Shown in pieces: positions 42,317-50,235 of a DNA stretch of 64,000 bases. The translations under genes and the position numbers were made by a program. Source of the stretch: an uncultured Paracoccaceae bacterium (GTDB lineage Bacteria; Pseudomonadota; Alphaproteobacteria; Rhodobacterales; Rhodobacteraceae); the NCBI GenBank assembly GCA_947503935.1, contig CANNFR010000008.1, positions 259,251 to 323,250 on the forward strand, read 5' to 3'. The notes under the pieces were generated by a model. That model ran no database searches. It was given only the letters and a program-made list of their open reading frames with translations, and was not told the origin of the DNA. Position 1 is the first letter of the stretch. Each line of letters begins with the position of its first letter.

Positions 42317-42772
42317 CTATTCGACGAACTGATCGGCCCGGATACGGCCCACATTGCCCAGAAGCTGGCGGATGAACGAGATGTTGCGGATCGAATTGTC
42401 GGTCACGCGCCGCGACAGCGCAATCACGCGGCCCCGCTCAAGCCCGAAACGTTCGATATTCTCGACCACGCCGTCCTCATCGAAGGTGACAGCGACCACT
42501 TGCCGGTCAGCCTCATCGGGGGCGCTGAAGCCGCGCGTCTCCCAACGGCTGCGCACGTAGTAAAACCCGCTGCCATTCATCACGCCGCCCGCCGAGGGCG
42601 CGCCGATCGATTGCGCAACCGTCTCACGCGTATCGACGCCCACGGTGATCAGCGACAGGTCTTCATCACTTGGCACATAGCCATGATTGCGCACGATTGG
42701 CGAACAGGCCGTCAGTACAAGGACACACAGCGCCAGCATCACGCCCACGCGTCTTGTAAAAATACCGATCAT
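42317..42772 (-). CDS. bamE: BamE-type outer-membrane assembly lipoprotein
   Basis: 151 residues from ATG 42772. A lipoprotein signal (RRVGVMLALCVLVLTAC, lipobox LTAC with Cys about residue 22) is followed by the SmpA/OmlA fold: LSLITVGVDTRETVAQSIGAPS, SGFYYVRSRWETRG and VVAVTFDEDGVVENIERFGL. BamE is a small accessory subunit of the BAM complex, stabilising BamD-BamA at the inner leaflet of the outer membrane; bamA itself lies 8 kb further on. It is divergent from the DUF177 gene. Confidence 0.9.
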   Translation of the reverse strand: MIGIFTRRVGVMLALCVLVLTACSPIVRNHGYVPSDEDLSLITVGVDTRETVAQSIGAPSAGGVMNGSGFYYVRSRWETRGFSAPDEADRQVVAVTFDEDGVVENIERFGLERGRVIALSRRVTDNSIRNISFIRQLLGNVGRIRADQFVE

Positions 42773-42882
42773 TCCGCCCTCTTGTCTTGCCGTCCGGCCC
42801 CTCGTATCCCGCTTAGAGATATTTGGCGCATCCTTCAAGGAAGGAACTCCATACCCTATACTGACCTTTTCGGGAGATGACG

Positions 42883-43422
42883 ATGCCCTCTGACCGCACA
42901 CCCCGGCCCTTCCGCGCCAGTGATCTGGCCCGCCGCCAGCCGCTGGACTTCCAAGTTGAGCCAGACCAAGCCACTCGCGCCGCCCTGGCCGCCGATCTGG
43001 GGATCATCGAGGTCCGCAAGCTGCGCTTCCAGGGCAGCCTTGAACCCGAGGGCAAGCGCGATTGGCGCCTTGAGGGCACGCTTGGCGCAACCATCGTGCA
43101 GCCCTGCATCGTCTCCTTGGCCCCGGTCGTGACGCGCATCGATGACAAGGTGATACGCCATTACCTGGCCCATTGGGTTGAGCCCGATCCGGGGACCGAG
43201 ATCGAGATGCCCGACGATGAGACCATCGAACCCCTCGGGACCGAAATCGATCCCGCCCAAGTCATGGCCGAGGCGCTGGCCCTGGCCCTGCCGGATTATC
43301 CGCGCGCCGACGGGGCCGAGCTTGGCCAGGCCGCCTTTACCGAACCGGGCGCCACGCCGCTCAGCGATGCGGATGTGCATCCTTTTGCCGAACTGGCCAA
43401 GCTGAAAGGCAAAAGCCAATGA
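42883..43422 (+). CDS. DUF177 (YceD-like) protein
   Basis: 179 residues from ATG 42883, with GGGAG at proper spacing; an ATG 6 bp upstream has the site too close. Features: an N-terminal ArgPro-rich stretch, LRFQGSLEPEGKRDWRLEGT, a single Cys in VQPCIVSLAPV (the family usually has a CxxC..), and an acidic C terminus with DVHPFAELAKLK. YceD proteins are implicated in 23S rRNA accumulation and are normally encoded just before rpmF. Here the next gene (4-bp overlap) is a secreted unknown and no rpmF follows, which is unusual. Confidence 0.87.
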   Translation: MPSDRTPRPFRASDLARRQPLDFQVEPDQATRAALAADLGIIEVRKLRFQGSLEPEGKRDWRLEGTLGATIVQPCIVSLAPVVTRIDDKVIRHYLAHWVEPDPGTEIEMPDDETIEPLGTEIDPAQVMAEALALALPDYPRADGAELGQAAFTEPGATPLSDADVHPFAELAKLKGKSQ

Positions 43423-43934
43423 TCTGGCGTGCGGCACTTTTGGCGCTGGCCCTGGCGGGACCGGCCGTGGCCGAGATCACCTTCAGCGGCCGCGCCGATA
43501 TCCGCGCCACGCGCCTGTCATCGACAGAGCTGCAGATGGAGACCCGTCTGACCAACGCGCAGCCCTATGCCATCTGCCTGCGCGAGGTCAGCTCTGACGC
43601 CTATTTCTCAAACGGCAGCAGCGCCGATCTGGCCTTTGACGGCCTGGAGGATCTGACCGGCGAGGGGGGCGTGTTCCGCGTCGATCCCGGGCAATCCTTC
43701 GGCGCCCGCTTCAACGCCCGCCTTCTGACGCTTGAGACGATCCGCGCCCGGATCATCGCCGAGAGCGGGCCGGATCGGGCCGACCGCATCATCACCCGCA
43801 TCCGCCGATATGTCCAAAACGGCCAGTATTATTTCGAACTCAGCTACACCTTCCGCCGCTGCGGCCAGATAAACGGCCCGAACCCTTGGGTGACCATCAC
43901 CTTGGGCCGCAGCGAAATCGTCAGGTTGCGCTGA
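43419..43934 (+). CDS. Secreted protein of unknown function
   Basis: 171 residues with a Sec signal peptide (MIWRAALLALALAGPAVAEI, cleavage after AVA). The mature protein is predicted mostly beta, with two Cys (ICLRE and RRCGQ) that could pair. Motifs LSSTELQMETRLTNAQPYA and IITRIRRYVQNGQYYFELSY do not match a family I recognise. It overlaps the DUF177 stop by 4 bp, so it is co-translated with it, and is followed by a long-stem inverted repeat shared with the convergent VOC gene. Confidence 0.72.
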   Translation: MIWRAALLALALAGPAVAEITFSGRADIRATRLSSTELQMETRLTNAQPYAICLREVSSDAYFSNGSSADLAFDGLEDLTGEGGVFRVDPGQSFGARFNARLLTLETIRARIIAESGPDRADRIITRIRRYVQNGQYYFELSYTFRRCGQINGPNPWVTITLGRSEIVRLR

Positions 43935-43935
43935 G

Positions 43936-44009
43936 AGACCCGCCAAAGGCGAAATCCCGAAAATCCGCGCTGCAGATTTTCCGGACGCCGCTCTTGACCC
44001 GGCGGGTCT
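43936..44009. terminator. Nested inverted repeats between convergent genes
   Basis: AGACCCGCC (43936-43944) pairs with GGCGGGTCT (44001-44009), and inside lies the near-palindrome AAAATCCGCGCTGCAGATTTT (43969-43980 centre). The region separates two convergent genes and probably serves as a bidirectional terminator or RNA 3'-end structure. Confidence 0.55.
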
Positions 44010-44026
44010 TGTCGCGCCGGCCGTCC

Positions 44027-44452
44027 CTAAGCCGGAAGCGCATCCGCGGTATATTGGCCCGCAAACGCGCCCACGGGCGGAATGGGTTTGATGACGTCTA
44101 TCAGCACGCCATTGGGATCCCGCGTGATGAAATGGCGTTGGCCGAAGGCCTCGTCCGTCAGTGTCTTGAGGATCGGCAATCCCGCCCCCCGCATGCGGTG
44201 AAATTCGGCATCGACATCATCGACCTCGAAATTCAGGATCAGACTGCGGGTCATTCCGCGTCCCTCCTCGGGGATGGTCTCGTGATCCCCCTTCAGGATC
44301 GCGATATTCACCTTCGGGTCTTCGCTTGATTGCAGATGGCAATACCAATCGGCATCGAAGCTGACAGCGAACCGGAAGTTATCGACGTAAAAGGCTTTCG
44401 TTGCGGCCACGTCCTGCGTCTGGATCACGGGGTAATACTGCGTGCATTTCAT
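44027..44452 (-). CDS. VOC-superfamily glyoxalase-fold protein
   Basis: 141 residues from ATG 44452. [20 protein letters not shown] at the N terminus, [18 protein letters not shown] in the middle and the terminal [18 protein letters not shown] with the last metal-ligand position define the VOC (bleomycin-resistance/dioxygenase) fold. It is divergent from a TetR gene, and the twin operator at 44473-44521 lies between them, so it is the likely repressed target. Substrate unknown; a drug- or xenobiotic-response role is a guess. Confidence 0.87.
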   Translation of the reverse strand: MKCTQYYPVIQTQDVAATKAFYVDNFRFAVSFDADWYCHLQSSEDPKVNIAILKGDHETIPEEGRGMTRSLILNFEVDDVDAEFHRMRGAGLPILKTLTDEAFGQRHFITRDPNGVLIDVIKPIPPVGAFAGQYTADALPA

Positions 44453-44472
44453 CTTGTGTCTCCCTCTATAGA

Positions 44473-44521
44473 TACATACAGTCTGCATGTAACTTATCTA
44501 TATACATACAGGCTGCATGTA
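44473..44521. promoter_or_regulatory. Twin TetR operators 30 bp apart
   Basis: TACATACAGTCTGCATGTA (44473-44491) and TACATACAGGCTGCATGTA (44503-44521) differ at one base, are each near-palindromic (TACATRCAG..CTGYATGTA) and are exactly 30 bp apart, close to three helix turns. The second ends on the first base of the TetR start codon. A dimer pair bound on one face of DNA would shut off both divergent genes. Confidence 0.85.
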
Positions 44522-45117
44522 TGCAACAGAACAATGAAACCCGCACGAACAAGTCCCGAACGGATGCGACCCGGTCGGCGCTTCTGAAAGCGGCGAGACG
44601 GCTCTTTGCAGAGAAGGGATACGCTGAAACCTCGACGCCTGAGATCGTGAAGGCAGCGGGCGTGACCCGGGGGGCGCTCTACCACCATTTTGAGGACAAG
44701 TTGGCCCTCTTTCGTGCCGTCATCACAGAGGAATACCTCAAGGTCGCGGACGAGATCACGGCGTCTGCAAAAGAGATGCCGGGATCAGCAATCGATGCGT
44801 TGCAACAGGGCGGCCGAGGATATCTCAAGGCCATGGAGCGGCCGGGGCGCGTCAGGATCATGTTGCTGGATGGCCCGGCAGTGCTGGGTCAGTTGGAGAT
44901 CGACAGGATCGATCGCGAAACATCCGCCGATGCCCTGCGCCTTGGCCTGACCGAAGCGATGCAGGCCGGAGAGATCGAGACGCTGCCTCTTGATGCGCTG
45001 ACTGTTCAGCTATCGGCAATGTTCGACCGCGCCGCACTGGCCATTTCCGAGGGCGATGATCCGCAAGATCACCTGCAAGTTCTGGATGCGCTCTTGGCAA
45101 CTCTGGCGCGGCATTGA
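44521..45117 (+). CDS. TetR-family transcriptional regulator
   Basis: 198 residues from ATG 44521. Helix-turn-helix: TRSALLKAARRLFAEKGYAE then TSTPEIVKAAGVTRGALYHHFEDKLALFRAVI (about 17-65), followed by the helical effector domain. AcrR/TetR-type repressor; the ALYHHF turn is diagnostic. It is divergent from the VOC gene and almost certainly binds the twin operator that overlaps its own start. Ligand unknown. Confidence 0.94.
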   Translation: MQQNNETRTNKSRTDATRSALLKAARRLFAEKGYAETSTPEIVKAAGVTRGALYHHFEDKLALFRAVITEEYLKVADEITASAKEMPGSAIDALQQGGRGYLKAMERPGRVRIMLLDGPAVLGQLEIDRIDRETSADALRLGLTEAMQAGEIETLPLDALTVQLSAMFDRAALAISEGDDPQDHLQVLDALLATLARH

Positions 45118-45230
45118 CCCCAGGTATGGCTGACCTGCTTCCTGAATACGCGGTCTGGATCAATCTGAAACGCCCCCGCCCGACCGCGGCGCGTCCTTAA
45201 ACGTATGCCATGGCCAAGCCGCAGAGCCTC

Positions 45231-45968
45231 TCACTCCCGCCGGTCACGGGCGCGCACGATCTGGCGGAGCGCGCCGTGCAGGATCTGCACATCGGCGCGG
45301 GTCATGGGCATACGGCTCCACAGGTTGCGGAGCGTGCGCTTCATGCCGTCGGCTTTTTGTTCGGGGAAGAAGAATCCGGCCTCTTCCAGACGGTCTTCCC
45401 AATGGGCGGCAAGGCGCTCGATCTCGTGATTTTCCGCGTGCTCCGTGTCGGCCAGCGAGACGATTTCGGGCGCGGTGTCATCGCCCGCGCGGCGCCATTC
45501 ATAGCCCAGAAGCAGCACGCATTGCGCCAGGTTGAGCGAGGGAAAATCGGGGTTCACCGGCACCGAGACGATGGCATTGGCGCGCACGATATCGTCATTC
45601 TCAAGCCCCGCCCGCTCGGGCCCGAAGAGAAAGCCCACCTTCTGCCCCTTGGCCATCAAGGCACGTGCATGCTGCATCGCGCGCTCGGGCGTCATCACCG
45701 GCTTGGTCAGGCCACGCGGGCGGGCCGTGGTGGCGAAAACATAGGCGCAATCACCGATCGCCTCGGGCAGCGTGTCGAAAGGGCCTGCATGATCCAGAAG
45801 ACGCCCCGCGCCCGAGGCCATGGCCACCGCCTTGGGGCTGGGCCAGCCATCGCGCGGCGCCACGACGCGCATATGTTCAAGGCCGAAATTCAGCATGCCA
45901 CGGGCGGCAGCACCGATATTCTCGGGCATTTGCGGGCGGACAAGGACAAAGACAGGGGCATCAGGCAT
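45231..45968 (-). CDS. trmJ: SpoU-family tRNA/rRNA methyltransferase, TrmJ-like
   Basis: 245 residues. The SPOUT knot is recognised from FVLVRPQMPENIGAAARGM (motif 1), GFLFGPERAGLENDDI (motif 2) and VPVNPDFPSLNLAQCVLLLGYEW (motif 3), with the conserved Arg and Asn of the SAM site. The C-terminal extension (about 165-245) matches TrmJ, which makes 2'-O-methylation at tRNA position 32. It lies 41 bp downstream of lpxB on the same strand and may be the last gene of that transcript. Confidence 0.88.
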   Translation of the reverse strand: MPDAPVFVLVRPQMPENIGAAARGMLNFGLEHMRVVAPRDGWPSPKAVAMASGAGRLLDHAGPFDTLPEAIGDCAYVFATTARPRGLTKPVMTPERAMQHARALMAKGQKVGFLFGPERAGLENDDIVRANAIVSVPVNPDFPSLNLAQCVLLLGYEWRRAGDDTAPEIVSLADTEHAENHEIERLAAHWEDRLEEAGFFFPEQKADGMKRTLRNLWSRMPMTRADVQILHGALRQIVRARDRRE

Positions 45969-46009
45969 GGGAGGGGCTGATAGCGCCGGTGGGCTGGCGG
46001 CGCAAGCGG

Positions 46010-47173
46010 TCAGTCGAGCGCCGTCAGCACCGAGCGTGCGGCACGCAGGCCCGGCGCCTCGCCGCCCTGCCCCAGACGCGCCATCGTCAGCGCCAGGGCC
46101 GCGCGTTGGTCAGCGCGCGCCTTTGGGTCGGTGAGAAGCCCTACCAGCGCCGCCGCCATGGGCGCGGGCTGGCAGGCGGGGCCGAGGAGTTCCGGCACGG
46201 CGCGGGTTTCCGAGACCAGGTTGACCAGCGTCACCGTCTCGGTCCGCACCAGGCGCGCCATGATCTGCCAGCTGAGCCAGGCCATGTCGTAGCCGATCAC
46301 CATCGGCACGTCTGCCGCCGCCAGTTCCAGCGAGACGGTGCCCGAGGCCGCCAGCGCCACATCCGCCGCCCCGAAAGCCGCACGTTTCGCCGCCCCGTCG
46401 TCCTGGCGTGCATCAAGGATAATCGGGCGGCCCGGCCAATCGGCGGTCAGGGCGGTGACCGTTTCGGTCAGATGGGCGACGGTCGGCACCACGATGCGCG
46501 CCTCAGGCACCTGCGCCGCCACCTCGGCCAAAGCCGCGCCGAAGCGTGGCGCAAGGCGGGTGACCTCGCTCATGCGCGAGCCGGGCAGCGCCAGAATGAC
46601 GGGCGCGTCAGGCGCGATCTGGTGCGCCGCGCGGAAGGCCGCGATCTGGGCCGCATCGGCCTGCGGTTCGGCAACCACGGGGTGGCCCACGAAGTCGCAG
46701 GTCATGCCAGCGGCCTGCATATAAGGCGGCTCGAACGGCAAAAGCGCCAGGACATGGTCGATCACACGGGCCATCTTGGCCGCGCGGCCCGGACGCCAGG
46801 CCCAGACGCTGGGCGCCACGTAATGGATGGTGCGAAGCCTCGGATTCGCCTTTCGCGCCAGCGCCGCCAGCCGTAGCGAGAAATCGGGGCTGTCGATGGT
46901 GACCAGCGCGTCGGGCGCCATGTCGGCGACCGCGCCCGCCGCCTGGCGCAGACGTCGGCGAAGCGCGGGGTAACGCGGCAGCACCTCGGCCAGGCCCATC
47001 ACCGACAACTCCTCCATCGGAAAGAGGCTGGTCAGACCCTCGGTCTGCATCGCCGGGCCGCCGACGCCCTCGATCTCGATGTCGGGTGCCAGCTGCCGCA
47101 ACCCGGCCATCAGCGCTGCGCCCAGCTTGTCGCCCGACGGCTCACCCGCCAGAAGGAAGAGCCGCGCCGTCAT
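46010..47173 (-). CDS. lpxB: Lipid-A-disaccharide synthase
   Basis: 387 residues; LFLLAGEPSGDKLGAALM at the N terminus, VGGPAMQTEGL, GLAEVLPRYPALRRRL, DALVTIDSPDFSLRLA and HYVAPSVWAWRPGRA are LpxB signatures (GT19). It joins UDP-2,3-diacylglucosamine and lipid X to the tetraacyl disaccharide at the inner-membrane surface. It overlaps lpxI by 4 bp, the enzyme that makes lipid X just before it in the pathway. Confidence 0.96.
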   Translation of the reverse strand: MTARLFLLAGEPSGDKLGAALMAGLRQLAPDIEIEGVGGPAMQTEGLTSLFPMEELSVMGLAEVLPRYPALRRRLRQAAGAVADMAPDALVTIDSPDFSLRLAALARKANPRLRTIHYVAPSVWAWRPGRAAKMARVIDHVLALLPFEPPYMQAAGMTCDFVGHPVVAEPQADAAQIAAFRAAHQIAPDAPVILALPGSRMSEVTRLAPRFGAALAEVAAQVPEARIVVPTVAHLTETVTALTADWPGRPIILDARQDDGAAKRAAFGAADVALAASGTVSLELAAADVPMVIGYDMAWLSWQIMARLVRTETVTLVNLVSETRAVPELLGPACQPAPMAAALVGLLTDPKARADQRAALALTMARLGQGGEAPGLRAARSVLTALD

Positions 47174-47964
47174 TGCGCCATCAGGAAGAGGCCCGCCGCC
47201 TCGGCCGCAGCGATGGTGGCCTCACGCTCGGCGATCAGAACGCCACCGGCTGCGATGACGACGCCGGCGAGCCCGGCTTTGGCCGCGCCCTCGATCGTGG
47301 CCGGACCGATGGCGGGCATGTCGACGCGCAAATCCTGACCGGGCTTCGGTCGCTTGACCAACACGCCCTTGGCCCCGCGCCGCAGGTGATCCGGCGTCTC
47401 GGAGACCATGCGCAGCAGCGCATCGGTGCCCTGGATCGTCTCGATCCCCAGGCAGAGCCCGCCTGCCACAACAGCCGCTTGCCCCACATCGACAGGGCCG
47501 AGGGCCGCCAGAATTTCGTTCGCGCGGTGGATATCGTCACGCTCAGGCCGCTCGGGCGGATCGCCCGCCAGCAACCCGGCCTGCGCCGTGAGGCCCGGCA
47601 CCAGATCATGGGCGCCGCGCACAGCAAAGCCCTCCTCCTCAAAAATCGCGATAACAAGGCGGAGCAGCGCATCGTCGCCGCCTTGCATCGCCTGCATCAG
47701 ACGCGGCGCCAGCGCCATCATCTTGGGGTCGAAGGCCACAGGATCAAGCGCCGGGCGCGCCATGGCGCCGGCCAGACAAAGCTCGGTCACATTCGCGCCG
47801 CGCAGGTCGTAGAACAGTTGACCCAACCGTTCGAACCGCGCGGCAATCTCGGGCGCGCCGGGATTGTGCGCCTCGACCCCCTCGATCCGCACGAACCAGG
47901 CGCCGTGATGGGCCTGAATGATGGCGCCGGGCAATGCGCCCTCGCCCGCGATGACGGCAAGCAT
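47170..47964 (-). CDS. lpxI: UDP-2,3-diacylglucosamine pyrophosphatase LpxI
   Basis: 264 residues of the former DUF1009 family: MLAVIAGEGALPGAIIQ at the N terminus, DLVPGLTAQAGLLAG and the C-terminal SVRP-like GPATIEGAAKAGLAGVVI region. LpxI hydrolyses UDP-2,3-diacylglucosamine to lipid X and UMP, replacing the unrelated LpxH in alphaproteobacteria. Located between lpxA (370 bp upstream) and lpxB (4-bp overlap), as in related genomes. Confidence 0.94.
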   Translation of the reverse strand: MLAVIAGEGALPGAIIQAHHGAWFVRIEGVEAHNPGAPEIAARFERLGQLFYDLRGANVTELCLAGAMARPALDPVAFDPKMMALAPRLMQAMQGGDDALLRLVIAIFEEEGFAVRGAHDLVPGLTAQAGLLAGDPPERPERDDIHRANEILAALGPVDVGQAAVVAGGLCLGIETIQGTDALLRMVSETPDHLRRGAKGVLVKRPKPGQDLRVDMPAIGPATIEGAAKAGLAGVVIAAGGVLIAEREATIAAAEAAGLFLMAQ

Positions 47965-48334
47965 GGCTCCTCCTTTACGGCTGATCGCGCCCCAAGGGGT
48001 CGCAAGCTGGGTTGGATGTCAAGGTAGGGGGAGCGCTGATCAGGAACTTGGGAGCGGAATTAGCGCAAGACTTGGATGCGCAGGTTGGCCCGGCGCGGAA
48101 CAAGGCCGAAGGCCGCCTTGCCATCGTCGGGCCGTCCGGACGGCACGGCGATATGTCTGCATAAGCGCTCCGATCGAACGTCGTTCGGAGCATCAGCCAT
48201 AAAGCACCATGGCGGAAAGGTCGGAGCGCCGCGCCACGGCCCGACAATGGCGCGGCTTGCGCCCTCACACGCAGGTGGTCGGGACATGCGGATGACCTAT
48301 TTTCCAAGCCTCAAGCGGTGCACGTTAGCCCCAG
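47965..48334. other. Intergenic gap inside the lipid A gene cluster
   Basis: 370 bp between lpxA and lpxI on the minus strand, an unusual break in a cluster whose other genes overlap. No frame with coding character was seen on either strand. A hairpin GCTCCGA...TCGGAGC (about 48167-48191) with an 11-base centre is the only clear structure. It may hold an internal promoter for lpxI-lpxB-trmJ, or the remains of a lost gene. Confidence 0.5.
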
Positions 48335-49132
48335 TTAACTCGGCGTCAGGAACGACCGGTCGCTTTGGCCCAGGATGAAGTCGACGATTTCGCGCACATA
48401 GGGGCTCTGGGTTTCCTCGCCCAGGCGGCGGGCGCGTTCGACGAAAGCGCCTTCGCCCTGGGCCAGCATCTGATAGGCAGCGCGGAGCGCGGTGATATCC
48501 TCGCGCGCCACGCCCTTGCGCTTGAGGCCGACCAGGTTCAGGCCGTCCAGCTCTCCCCGAGGGGCCTGGACCAGGCCAAAGGGGATCACATCGTTCGTCA
48601 CCATCGTCACCGCGCCGATGATCGCGCCGCGCCCCACGCGCACCCATTGGTGGATGCCTGAAAGGCCGCCGATGATCACGTCATCCTCGATCACGCAATG
48701 GCCCGCCAAAGCGGCCTGATTGGCCATGATCACCCGGTTGCCCACTTGCGCGTCATGGCCCACATGGGCGCCGGTCATCATCAGGCAATCGTCGCCCACC
48801 CGGGTCAGCCCGCCACCGCCCTCGGTGCCGGTATTCAGCGTCGCGCCCTCGCGGATGCGGCAGCGGGCGCCGACGATCAGCCGTGTCGCCTCACCCTTGT
48901 ATTTCAAATCCTGTGGGATCTCGCCGACAACGGCGAAGGGGAAAACCACCGTCTCTTCGCCGATCTCGGTCTGACCTGTGACGACCGCATGTGATTTCAG
49001 GACCACTCCGGCGGCCAGCCGCACCTGGCCGCCCACGAGGGAAAACGGCCCGATCTGGCAATCAGCACCGATGACGGCGCCGTCCTCAACCACGGCCGAG
49101 GGGTGAATGCGCGCAGACGCATCGATGCTCAT
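48335..49132 (-). CDS. lpxA: Acyl-ACP--UDP-N-acetylglucosamine O-acyltransferase
   Basis: 265 residues, left-handed beta-helix of hexapeptide repeats (about 1-190), e.g. [20 protein letters not shown]. The catalytic His lies in [14 protein letters not shown] (about residue 120), and the C-terminal helices ([15 protein letters not shown]) follow. It performs the first step of lipid A synthesis, acylating UDP-GlcNAc at O-3. It overlaps fabZ by 4 bp, linking lipid A and fatty-acid synthesis. Confidence 0.96.
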   Translation of the reverse strand: MSIDASARIHPSAVVEDGAVIGADCQIGPFSLVGGQVRLAAGVVLKSHAVVTGQTEIGEETVVFPFAVVGEIPQDLKYKGEATRLIVGARCRIREGATLNTGTEGGGGLTRVGDDCLMMTGAHVGHDAQVGNRVIMANQAALAGHCVIEDDVIIGGLSGIHQWVRVGRGAIIGAVTMVTNDVIPFGLVQAPRGELDGLNLVGLKRKGVAREDITALRAAYQMLAQGEGAFVERARRLGEETQSPYVREIVDFILGQSDRSFLTPS

Positions 49133-49608
49133 GCGGGGTCTTTCGGGATGTCCATCATCGCGGTGAACTCGGCCTCGGCGGCCAGTTCGCCCTCAACCTC
49201 GGCGCGGCCGTGGAACTTCCAGACCTTGCCGCCGCCGCGCTTGACCGTGACCTGCATCTGCAGCACATCGCCCGGCACCACCTTGCGCCGGAACTTGGCG
49301 CTGTCGATGGCCATGAAATAGACCAAAAGGTCACGATCGGCCATGCCGAGGGACACCCCCACCATCACCGCCGCGGTTTGAGCCATCGCCTCGATGATGG
49401 TGACACCGGGCATGATCGGGGCGCCCGGGAAATGGCCCTGAAAATGCGGTTCGTTGAAGGTGACGTTCTTGATGCCGACGGCGCTTTCGTTCGGCACGAT
49501 CTGAACCACCTTGTCGATCAGCAGAAACGGATAGCGATGCGGAATGATCCGCTGGATCAGGGCGATATCGGCCTCGGCCGGAATGGCCCCGTTGGGATCA
49601 TCGTTCAT
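49129..49608 (-). CDS. fabZ: 3-hydroxyacyl-ACP dehydratase
   Basis: 159 residues from ATG 49608 (GAGAG upstream; an earlier in-frame ATG at 49665 adds an unconserved stretch). The hot-dog fold has the catalytic His in [20 protein letters not shown] (the GHFPG..IMPGV signature) and the Glu in [12 protein letters not shown]. It dehydrates 3-hydroxyacyl-ACP in fatty-acid elongation; the adjacent lpxA consumes the same substrate. It precedes lpxA and follows the skp-like gene after 59 bp; lpxD, which often sits here, is absent. Confidence 0.96.
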   Translation of the reverse strand: MNDDPNGAIPAEADIALIQRIIPHRYPFLLIDKVVQIVPNESAVGIKNVTFNEPHFQGHFPGAPIMPGVTIIEAMAQTAAVMVGVSLGMADRDLLVYFMAIDSAKFRRKVVPGDVLQMQVTVKRGGGKVWKFHGRAEVEGELAAEAEFTAMMDIPKDPA

Positions 49609-49667
49609 CTGAGCTCTCCACCTTATGGACGCGATCTTGCTAGCAAGCGCCTTGCCCGAGGGCAAGA

Positions 49668-50231
49668 TCAGGGGCTGGTCGGTGTTTGCGGGGCCGGCTG
49701 CCGGGTGCCATCGCCGATCACCTCGTCGATCCGGCGGATCGCCTCTTCAGTGATGTCGATGGCATCGGCCGACAGGATCACAGCACGGGTGTCCAGAATG
49801 GCGACGGCGCGTCGCTCGCGCACGATTTCGGCCAGAACCGGCAGTGCGGCCTGAAAGAATTCCTGACGCGCCTCATCGGGCCTGCGGGTCAGATCGCGCC
49901 CCTTCTGGTCCTGAGTGCGGCGAATTTCGACGACTTTGGCGTCAAACTCAGCCGCCAGTTCACGGAAGGCTTCAGGCTCCATCGTCGCGCGCTGTTCGGT
50001 CAGCATCAGCTCTTCCGCCGCAAGCTCGGCTTCAATCTCGCGATTTTCGGCCTGCAATATTGCAGAAGCCTCGGACAATTCCGTCTCAATCCGGCGCCCA
50101 TAGGCCGATCGCTGGAAGAGCGCGTCTTGATCGACCATCAGCACCGGGCTCACGACGATCGGGCGATCCTGAGCCACGGCAAATTGGGCGATTGCCAGAA
50201 GAAGCGCCGCGATCAGCCAGACACGACGCAC
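49668..50231 (-). CDS. OmpH/Skp-family periplasmic chaperone
   Basis: 187 residues. Sec signal peptide ([19 protein letters not shown], cleavage near residue 21), then a beta strand with [20 protein letters not shown] and a long helical tentacle region (about 55-140: [20 protein letters not shown]). This is the Skp fold, a trimeric chaperone that escorts unfolded outer-membrane proteins to BamA, which is encoded 4 bp upstream. The C-terminal 30 residues are Pro/Gln-rich. Confidence 0.9.
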   Translation of the reverse strand: MRRVWLIAALLLAIAQFAVAQDRPIVVSPVLMVDQDALFQRSAYGRRIETELSEASAILQAENREIEAELAAEELMLTEQRATMEPEAFRELAAEFDAKVVEIRRTQDQKGRDLTRRPDEARQEFFQAALPVLAEIVRERRAVAILDTRAVILSADAIDITEEAIRRIDEVIGDGTRQPAPQTPTSP

Positions 50232-50235
50232 GAGC

